In this document: positions 7,096-12,062 of the stretch, one piece after another
Layout of the letters: each line of letters starts with the position of its first letter
Position numbering within the stretch: the stretch's first letter is position 1
Source of the DNA: CAYNFH01 sp964396385
GTDB lineage: Bacteria > Armatimonadota > Chthonomonadetes > Chthonomonadales > CAJBBX01
Reading direction: 5' to 3'
DNA: 12,062 nucleotides
Assembly (NCBI GenBank): GCA_964396385.1
Contig: CAYNFH010000197.1
Location: forward strand, 1 to 12,062
Position numbers and translations under genes: made by a program
Notes under the pieces: generated by a model
Told to the model about the DNA's origin: nothing
The model's database searches: none
What the model saw: only the letters and a program-made list of their open reading frames with translations

Positions 7096-8169
7096 GGATT
7101 CTCTCAAGAACGGTGGTGTGTACTTCATGGGCGGGAAGGCGTCGCCGTCGACGCCACGGCGGACGGCGACCAACTCCGCCGCGATAGACACGGCGATCTC
7201 ACCGACTTCCCTTGCCCCGATTTCCAGCCCGAGCGGGGAATGGACGCGGCGCAGCTCGTCCGGCGTGGCCAGACCCTCCCGCAGCATCTCCTCATAGATG
7301 ACACAGATCTTACGCTTGGAGCCTATCATGCCTACGTACCTGGCGCGGGAATGTATGCACTCTCTCAAACAGTGCGCGTCATGGCGGTGTCCGCGCGTGA
7401 CGATTACCACATAGGTGTCCTCGTCCACGGGGAAGTTACGGAGGAACCGAGGGATGTCGTCCACCACCACACGGTCAGCGAATGGGAGCCGATCGCGATT
7501 GGCGAACGAGGGCCGATCATCCACGATCACGACTTCGAAGCCGCACAGAGCCATGATCTGAGCCAGCGCGGCGCCTACGTGTCCCGCGCCAGCGATGAGC
7601 ACGGTTGGGCGGGGGAGAACGGGCTCGACGTACAGTGTGCTGCCGTCTTCCAGCTCTACGAGCCGCTCACGGCCGGTTTCGAGCGCGAGGGTGGACTCGG
7701 TGATGAGGTGAGAGGTGAGAGGTGAGAGGTGAGAGTCCGAACCGGGTGTCACCAGCACAGTCGAGCCGAGCTTTTCGGGGTTGCCGCCGACGTAGGTGCA
7801 GAGGGCACAGGGCTCTCGGCGGGAGGCGGCGTCCAGGGCTGCCTGGTATGCCTCCATAGAGCGCCCCGGCGCAGGGTTGACGAAGATCTGGACGCGGCCC
7901 CCGCAGATGAGGCCGTCGTCCCATCCAAAGTCATCGTCCAGCCGCAGCTCAAAGAGCCTGCAGTCGCCGGTGCGGAGGCAGTCCAGCCCAATACGCCGTG
8001 CTTCGGCCTCCAGGCAGCCTCCGCCAATCGTGCCAATGATGCGGCCATCCGGGAGGAAGATAACCTTGGCGCCGGTGTTCTGCGGGCTTGAGCCGAACGC
8101 GCCGACGAGCGTTGCCAGCGCGCAGGGCCGGCCATCAGAGATGAGAGATGTGAGCTGTTGGTAGATCAT
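7093..8169 (-). CDS. XdhC/CoxI-family molybdenum cofactor insertion/sulfuration chaperone
   Basis: XdhC-type proteins bind Moco, promote its sulfuration and deliver it to xanthine dehydrogenase-like enzymes. From the ATG at 8169 the protein has 358 residues. The N-terminal XdhC domain shows LATLVGAFGSSPQNTGAK and GTIGGGCLEAE (46-56, with the conserved Cys). The C-terminal Rossmann domain shows PTVLIAGAGHVG (188-199), VVIVDDRP, VIVTRGHRHD, GMIGSKRK (280-287) and HSPLGLEIGA. The frame is open to 8316, but the domain begins at MIYQQLTSL, so 8169 is the likely start. No Shine-Dalgarno precedes it because the arm of element C lies directly upstream. Residues 147-154 (HLSPLTSH) in the interdomain linker are encoded by a heptad repeat. 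No Moco enzyme is in the window, so its client is unknown. Confidence 0.9.
   Translation of the reverse strand: MIYQQLTSLISDGRPCALATLVGAFGSSPQNTGAKVIFLPDGRIIGTIGGGCLEAEARRIGLDCLRTGDCRLFELRLDDDFGWDDGLICGGRVQIFVNPAPGRSMEAYQAALDAASRREPCALCTYVGGNPEKLGSTVLVTPGSDSHLSPLTSHLITESTLALETGRERLVELEDGSTLYVEPVLPRPTVLIAGAGHVGAALAQIMALCGFEVVIVDDRPSFANRDRLPFADRVVVDDIPRFLRNFPVDEDTYVVIVTRGHRHDAHCLRECIHSRARYVGMIGSKRKICVIYEEMLREGLATPDELRRVHSPLGLEIGAREVGEIAVSIAAELVAVRRGVDGDAFPPMKYTPPFLRES
7707..7734. repeat. Four perfect 7-bp tandem repeats inside xdhC
   Basis: GGTGAGA is repeated four times without change, in frame with the xdhC coding sequence, where it encodes the stretch around SHLSPLTSHL in the linker between the two domains. 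A perfect 6-bp inverted pair, GGACTC (7693-7698) and GAGTCC (7733-7738), brackets the tract. The heptad style matches the arms of the nearby intergenic elements, but no second long arm is present. Confidence 0.85.
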
Positions 8170-8170
8170 G

Positions 8171-8248
8171 GTTGGGTGTTGGGTATAGGGTGTTAGGTGT
8201 TGGGGTCTGGATTCCATCCTTACGCCCAACAACCAACACCTAATACCC
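8171..8248 (+). repeat. Hairpin element C (heptad arms, conserved loop) at the xdhC start
   Basis: The left side holds five heptads of the form GTTGGGT from 8171 to 8205, ending with GTTAGGT and GTTGGGG. The segment 8181-8204 is an inverted repeat of 8225-8248, matching at 20 of 24 positions. The loop on the plus strand is GTCTGGATTCCATCCTTACG, sharing GGATTCC with the loop of element B. It lies between the divergent xdhC and outer-membrane protein genes and begins one base from the xdhC start codon. A weaker heptad rhythm (AGAGATG twice) continues from 8142 into the first codons of xdhC. Confidence 0.75.
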
Positions 8249-8267
8249 TCCTCTGTGGTCTCTTTCC

Positions 8268-8376
8268 TATACTTACCGGCCGGTCTGAGGAAGGTGTAAT
8301 GGCCTTCCACGCACAATTACCAGGGTTGGTAGCTCCCCGCCGGGCCACCGCAATATCCCTTACGGAGTCTTCCCGT
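8268..8376 (+). promoter_or_regulatory. Candidate promoter and structured leader of the outer-membrane protein gene
   Basis: A TATACT (8268-8273) could be a -10 box, though no good -35 is seen. Directly after it is a perfect 10-bp palindrome, ACCGGCCGGT (8275-8284). Three small perfect hairpins follow: GGAAGG/CCTTCC (8289-8308), TACCA-GGGT-TGGTA (8318-8331) and TACGG/CCGTA (8361-8377). The last one encloses the Shine-Dalgarno GGAG (8364-8367) and touches the start codon. The promoter is weak as a call; the hairpins are read directly from the sequence. Confidence 0.4.
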
Positions 8377-9477
8377 ATGCGACTACACCGTATGTACGCA
8401 GGTCTACTCGCCCTCGGTGCCCTCTCTGTGGCTCCGGCGGCCCGCGCGGACATTACTTTCGGCGGCAATGCGCGGGCATTCGCGATGGGCGGCGCCGGCA
8501 TCGCCATTGTAGACCGATCCGAGCACAACACGCTCATCAATCCCGCCGCGCTGGCTCTCTACAACCGGCGCGTGCACGTCGGCTTCCCAACCATCGGGTT
8601 CAGCGCGAGCGGGGTCAGTCTCTCAGCCGCCTATAACCACCTGTTCACGCAGAGCCGCAACGGTGCCGTCACTCTTGCCAAGGACTTCGGCGGCCAGCCT
8701 TCCGACTTCGGCGCAGCTCTGGGGGAGGACATCCGGTTCGGCCACCTGGAGGCGAACGCCTTCGGGATTGGCAAGGTGCACGTCATTCCGAACCAGGCGC
8801 TGGAGACGTGGTCCAAGACAGCCAACGGCGACGTCACCAAGCTAACCGGCAATGAGCGGGCGGACATCATCGGCGCGGGGCTGTACGCGCTGCCCGCTAT
8901 TGGCGTGGCGGAACGCATCTCGCCTCCCGGCAGCCCTATCCATGTGGAGGGTGGTTTCCGCGTGAAGCTGGAGCGTGCCGTCTACACCCACTACATCGTG
9001 GATGCCAACAGCCTGCGCAATAACTCCGGTGCCATGACCGCGCCGGAGATCACCCACGGCACTACCATCACGGAGGATGGCGTTGGAGTGGACTTCGGCC
9101 TCCTGGCCCACCCCAAAGAGCATGCGGGCTTTTCCGGCGCGCTCGTGGTGACTAACCTCATCACGCCCAACTTCATCATCCATGGCACGGATGCCAACGG
9201 TAACCCCATCAAGTATGACCTCCAGCCGGGCAGCGTGAGCGTGGGATCCGCCTACGAGCAGGGGAAAATGATCTTCGCGCTAGACGCCGTAGACCTCACC
9301 CGCGCATACGGCAACCCGCAGGCGCGCTACGGAATGCAGTACCGCACAAAGCGCCTGGCCCTCCGGGCCGGGTACGCCAGCGCCCGGGGATTCACGGTGG
9401 GATTCGGCTACGGCTGGTTCGACTTCGCCTACGGCGCGCGTGCGCCGCTGGAAGTGACAGAGACGTTGAGATTCTAG
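8377..9477 (+). CDS. Outer-membrane beta-barrel protein, PorV/FadL/TraF-like (hypothetical)
   Basis: The 366-residue product starts with a Sec signal peptide (MRLHRMYAGLLALGALSVAP, then AARA with cleavage near residue 24). The mature part opens with ITFGGNARAFAMGGAGIAI and INPAALAL, the AMGGAG plus NPAAL pattern seen at the start of PorV/FadL/TraF_2-type barrels. The rest is rich in alternating beta strands and glycine turns and ends VTETLRF, a terminal Phe as in proteins inserted by BAM. The frame stays open upstream to 8197, but the ATG at 8377 is the one directly before the signal peptide and has GGAG nine bases away. It is a single gene, 60 bp ahead of cinA, divergent from xdhC. Its ligand or partner is unknown; the localisation call is stronger than the family call. 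Confidence 0.8.
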   Translation: MRLHRMYAGLLALGALSVAPAARADITFGGNARAFAMGGAGIAIVDRSEHNTLINPAALALYNRRVHVGFPTIGFSASGVSLSAAYNHLFTQSRNGAVTLAKDFGGQPSDFGAALGEDIRFGHLEANAFGIGKVHVIPNQALETWSKTANGDVTKLTGNERADIIGAGLYALPAIGVAERISPPGSPIHVEGGFRVKLERAVYTHYIVDANSLRNNSGAMTAPEITHGTTITEDGVGVDFGLLAHPKEHAGFSGALVVTNLITPNFIIHGTDANGNPIKYDLQPGSVSVGSAYEQGKMIFALDAVDLTRAYGNPQARYGMQYRTKRLALRAGYASARGFTVGFGYGWFDFAYGARAPLEVTETLRF

Positions 9478-9478
9478 A

Positions 9479-9507
9479 TTGCATCCCCCCTCCCGAGCGG
9501 CTATAAT
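9479..9507 (+). promoter_or_regulatory. cinA promoter
   Basis: A perfect -10 TATAAT (9502-9507) is preceded by exactly 17 bp of spacer and TTGCAT (9479-9484), which keeps the TTG of the -35 consensus. It lies right after the outer-membrane protein stop codon and predicts a transcript start near 9514, a leader of about 25 nt. Confidence 0.65.
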
Positions 9508-9537
9508 GGTCGCAATTCACGTGGAGGTTTGTTTACC

Positions 9538-10788
9538 TTGCGCGCCGAGGTTGTATCAGTTGGAACCGAGCTGCTGCTGGGCCAGATCGTGGACACAAAT
9601 GCCGCCTTTCTGGCCCGGGCGCTCTCCGATCTCGGCATCTCCGTATATCGCCGCACCACCATAGGAGATAATCACGACCGTCTTCTCGGTGCGTTGCGAG
9701 ACGCGCTCGCCGGCAACGACGCCGTGATTACCATCGGTGGTCTGGGCCCCACAGAGGACGATATCACGCGGGACGTACTGGCGGAGGCGATGGGCGACAC
9801 GCTCCGCTGGGACGAGCGCATCGCGCACCGGCTCCAGGCGTTCTTCCGCGCCCGAAACGTGCCGATGGTGGAGAGCAATCTGAGGCAGGCGCTGGTTCCC
9901 ACCAACGGCCGCCCCATAGACAACCCCAACGGCACCGCGCCGGGTCTCCTCTTTGAACTGAACGGTAAGGTAGGCATCGCGCTCCCCGGTCCTCCCAACG
10001 AGTTCATCCCGATGGTGGAGAACCATGTGGTGCCGTACCTGCGGGAGAAGACGGGCGGGAAGGGGACCATCCGCTCCCGCACGTTGCGGATCTGCGGCAT
10101 GGGCGAGTCGATGGTCGAGGACCGCCTTAGGGATCTCATCTCCGGCCAGAACCCCACGGTCGCCACCTATGCCAAGTTGGGAGAGGTCCACGTGCGCGTG
10201 ACGGCCCGGGCCGACGATGCGGAGACGGCCGACAGGATGATAGCCGGGCGGGCGGCCCAGGTGGAGGAGCGGCTGGGGGACTATATCTACGGCTACGATG
10301 AGGAGCCGCTGGAGGCAGCGGTGGTGAAGCTGCTCACGGAGCGTGGCCTCACCGTGGCGACCGCGGAGTCTTGCACCGGCGGCATGCTGGCGTCCCGCAT
10401 CACGGAAGTTCCGGGCAGCTCCGTGGTGTTTCCCGGCGGGGTGGTGAGCTACAGCAACGACGCGAAGACGGACCTGGTCTCCGTGCCATCCGAGATGCTG
10501 GCGGAGCACGGCGCGGTGAGCCGGCAGGTGGCGGAGGCGCTGGCGCAGGGAGCGCGGCAAAGGTTCCACGCAGACTACGGCATCGGGATCACCGGCGTGG
10601 CGGGCCCCAGTGGTGGAACGGAGGCCAAGCCCGTCGGCCTAGTCTACATCGCCGTGGCGGACGAACGCGCCGCGCAGGTGGAGGAGAGCCGTTTCTACGG
10701 CAGCCGCAAAGACATCCGCTACCGCAGCGCGCAGACGGCCCTCGTCATGCTCCGCAGCCGGTTGCTTCAGCCAAGACAGGACGCATAA
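9538..10788 (+). CDS. cinA: CinA: competence/damage-inducible protein, MoaB-like domain plus NMN amidohydrolase (PncC) domain
   Basis: The start is a TTG at 9538, which gives the family N-terminus MRAEVVSVGTELLLG and lies ten bases after GGAGG; an in-frame TTG at 9529 is too close to that ribosome binding site. The protein is 416 residues, the usual size. The N-terminal domain (VGTELLLG, TIGGLGPTEDD near 65-75) is the MoaB/MogA-like ADP-ribose pyrophosphatase part. The C-terminal domain (TAESCTGG 275-282, VSYSNDAK, GAVSRQVAEALA, ITGVAGPSGG 351-360, KPVGLVYIA) is the nicotinamide mononucleotide deamidase that recycles the product of NAD-dependent DNA ligase. thpR follows after 2 bp, and recA after that, the order known from Deinococcus radiodurans (cinA-ligT-recA). 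Confidence 0.96.
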   Translation: MRAEVVSVGTELLLGQIVDTNAAFLARALSDLGISVYRRTTIGDNHDRLLGALRDALAGNDAVITIGGLGPTEDDITRDVLAEAMGDTLRWDERIAHRLQAFFRARNVPMVESNLRQALVPTNGRPIDNPNGTAPGLLFELNGKVGIALPGPPNEFIPMVENHVVPYLREKTGGKGTIRSRTLRICGMGESMVEDRLRDLISGQNPTVATYAKLGEVHVRVTARADDAETADRMIAGRAAQVEERLGDYIYGYDEEPLEAAVVKLLTERGLTVATAESCTGGMLASRITEVPGSSVVFPGGVVSYSNDAKTDLVSVPSEMLAEHGAVSRQVAEALAQGARQRFHADYGIGITGVAGPSGGTEAKPVGLVYIAVADERAAQVEESRFYGSRKDIRYRSAQTALVMLRSRLLQPRQDA

Positions 10789-10790
10789 CT

Positions 10791-11357
10791 GTGCGCCTGT
10801 TCTTTGCGGTTCCGATTCCGGAGGAGATTGTCGCGCGGGTGGCAGAGGCGCAGGCTGAGCTGCGGGCCGCTGTGGGGGACGACGGCGTGCGGTGGACGCG
10901 TCCGGAGCAGTTCCACTATACGCTGCGATTCCTGGGCGAGCAGCCTCCTCCCCGCGCCGCCAAGGCCCTCCAGACGGCCCTCACCGCCAGGGAGAAGCAG
11001 GAGCCGTTCACGGTGGCCTTGGGCGGCGTGGGCGCGTTTCCGAATGACCGCCGGCCAGGCACGCTCTGGGTCGGCGCATCCGTGGGCGTGGAGCGGCTGG
11101 TCGCCCTCGCCTCCACGCTGGATCGCCTGCTAGTGAAGGAGGGGTTTGCCCGCGAGAATCGCCCCTTTAAGGCCCACCTCACCCTAGCCCGCATCAAGAG
11201 CTATGCCGGTGAGACCGCCGCCGCCAAAGCCCTCCGGACCGCCGACGTGGGGGAGCTGGGCGCCTTTACGGTGGACCGGTTCGTCCTCATGCAGAGCACC
11301 CTCAAGCCTTCCGGATCTGCATACCAGGTACTGGAGGAATTCCCGTTTATGCCTTAA
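10791..11357 (+). CDS. thpR: RNA 2',3'-cyclic phosphodiesterase (2H family, LigT-like)
   Basis: This 188-residue protein opens 2',3'-cyclic phosphate ends of RNA; the family was first described as a 2'-5' RNA ligase. Both catalytic HxT motifs are present: HYTL (His42, Thr44) followed by RFLGE, and HLTL (His129, Thr131) in PFKAHLTLAR. The start MRLFFAVPIPEE is typical. The frame is open far upstream into cinA, but the GTG at 10791 gives the family N-terminus, and an AGGA lies about ten bases before it. It begins 2 bp after the cinA stop, so the two genes are co-transcribed and probably translationally coupled. Length is normal for the family (about 180-190). Confidence 0.95.
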   Translation: MRLFFAVPIPEEIVARVAEAQAELRAAVGDDGVRWTRPEQFHYTLRFLGEQPPPRAAKALQTALTAREKQEPFTVALGGVGAFPNDRRPGTLWVGASVGVERLVALASTLDRLLVKEGFARENRPFKAHLTLARIKSYAGETAAAKALRTADVGELGAFTVDRFVLMQSTLKPSGSAYQVLEEFPFMP

Positions 11358-11364
11358 AATAGTA

Positions 11365-11405
11365 GGCAGGCGTTTACAAGAACTGCCCGCATGACCTGGT
11401 AGAAT
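11365..11405 (+). promoter_or_regulatory. Candidate recA promoter with an overlapping inverted repeat
   Basis: TGGTAGAAT (11397-11405) is an extended -10 (TG, one base, TAGAAT). TTTACA at 11373-11378 resembles a -35, but its 21-bp spacing is too long, which fits use of the extended -10. GGCAG (11365-11369) and CTGCC (11383-11387) form an inverted pair just upstream, in a position suited to an SOS operator. It matches neither the E. coli nor the Bacillus LexA box, so the operator idea is tentative. Confidence 0.4.
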
Positions 11406-11439
11406 TCGCTCCCCTGCCGCCCGCAGAAAGGATGAACTC

Positions 11440-12062
11440 GTGGAGAAGCAAAAAGCTCTGGACATGGCCCTGAGCAGCATTGAGAAGCAGTTTGGCAAGG
11501 GCGCTATCATGCGCCTGGGCCAGACAACCAAATTGAACGTGGACGCCATCCCCACCGGCTCCATCGCCCTGGACCTGGCGCTGGGGGTCGGCGGGATCCC
11601 GCGTGGCCGCATCACCGAGATCTACGGCACGGAGTCCTCGGGGAAGACGACCATCGCGCTGCAGGTTGTAGCCGAGTCCCAGAGGGCCGGCGGCGTGTGC
11701 GCGTTCGTGGACGCCGAGCACGCCCTGGACCCGGAGTACGCCGCGAACCTGGGTGTGGACGTGGACAGCCTCTATGTCTCCCAGCCCGGAACGGGTGAGG
11801 AGGCCCTGGAGATCATGGACTACCTGGTTCGCTCCAGCGCCATCGACGTGGTGGTCCTGGATTCGGTAGCCGCCCTCGTGCCCAAAGCGGAGATCGAGGG
11901 GGAGATGGGCGATTCGCACGTGGGACTGCAGGCCCGCCTCATGTCTCAGGCGCTGCGCAAGCTTTCCGGTAACATCAGCCGCGCCAACTGCGCCGCCGTC
12001 TTCATCAACCAGCTCCGCGAGAAGATCGGCGTCATGTTCGGGAACCCGGAGACCACGCCGGG
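11440..12062 (+). CDS. recA: RecA recombinase, N-terminal part (runs off the right edge)
   Basis: The visible 207 codons cover the N-terminal helix and most of the ATPase core of the strand-exchange protein that also triggers the SOS response. The GTG at 11440 is chosen because it gives MEKQKALDMALSSIEKQFGKG and has AAAGGA about eight bases upstream; an ATG at 11432 is in another frame. Motifs: Walker A GTESSGKTT (63-71), CAFVDAEHALDP, Walker B VVVLDSVAAL, EGEMGDSH, and MFGNPETTPG, where the window ends. Walker A has Thr where most RecA proteins have Pro (GPESSGKTT). The gene follows thpR by 82 bp and has its own candidate promoter. Confidence 0.98.
   Translation, partial: MEKQKALDMALSSIEKQFGKGAIMRLGQTTKLNVDAIPTGSIALDLALGVGGIPRGRITEIYGTESSGKTTIALQVVAESQRAGGVCAFVDAEHALDPEYAANLGVDVDSLYVSQPGTGEEALEIMDYLVRSSAIDVVVLDSVAALVPKAEIEGEMGDSHVGLQARLMSQALRKLSGNISRANCAAVFINQLREKIGVMFGNPETTP

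Noticed and set aside
7707..7734. CRISPR-like array
   Set aside because: The units are 7 bp, directly adjacent and without spacers.
8311..8367. c-di-GMP-I (GEMM) riboswitch before the outer-membrane protein gene
   Set aside because: Only the CACGCACA word and a loose CGCAA match. The conserved GGGCAAACC segment and the receptor helix pattern are absent.
11371..11405. Classical -35/-10 promoter for recA using TTTACA and TAGAAT
   Set aside because: The 21-bp spacer is too long, so the extended -10 reading is preferred.

Overview
This 12 kb window is GC-rich bacterial chromosome, probably from a draft or metagenome assembly, since a run of 10 N sits inside one gene. A signal-peptide outer-membrane beta-barrel protein with a terminal Phe and a type IV pilus ATPase suggest a diderm. 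The order cinA-thpR-recA is the one known from Deinococcus radiodurans and also fits other deep diderm lineages such as Armatimonadota. I cannot fix the phylum from this sequence alone.

Layout. Everything from 1 to 8169 is read on the minus strand. In transcription order the genes are: xdhC-like (8169-7093), S9-family peptidase (6929-5053, with the assembly gap), pilT-like ATPase (5018-3882), LmbE/PIG-L deacetylase (3885-3181, 4-bp overlap with pilT), M61-family peptidase (3081-1363), and the str operon rpsL (1261-890), rpsG (785-315), fusA (223 to off the left edge). A good sigma-70 type promoter for the str operon lies inside the 3' end of the M61 reading frame. From 8377 to the right edge genes are on the plus strand: an outer-membrane protein, then cinA, thpR and recA (truncated by the window edge). 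cinA has its own promoter, thpR follows it by 2 bp, and recA has a separate 82-bp leader with an extended -10.

The most unusual signal is a set of intergenic hairpin elements that do not share arm sequence. Each has arms built from 7- to 9-bp quasi-repeats, arranged as an inverted repeat around a short loop. The loops are related: GCCCGGATCTAGCCAG between rpsL and rpsG, GCCCGGATTCCGGCCAC between xdhC and the S9 gene, and GTCTGGATTCCATCCTTACG at the xdhC start. A fourth heptad tract (four perfect GGTGAGA units) lies in frame inside xdhC. This looks like one repeat family with a conserved centre and fast-changing but complementary arms. The copy in the str operon sits where ribosomal protein S7 is known to autoregulate in E. 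coli, and next to it a perfect 6-bp GNRA hairpin closes over the rpsG ribosome binding site.

Functionally the window is mostly housekeeping: translation, DNA recombination, nucleotide and RNA repair, peptide turnover, pilus retraction and molybdenum-enzyme maturation. I see no tRNA, rRNA, CRISPR, transposase or prophage gene. No gap between genes exceeds about 210 bp.
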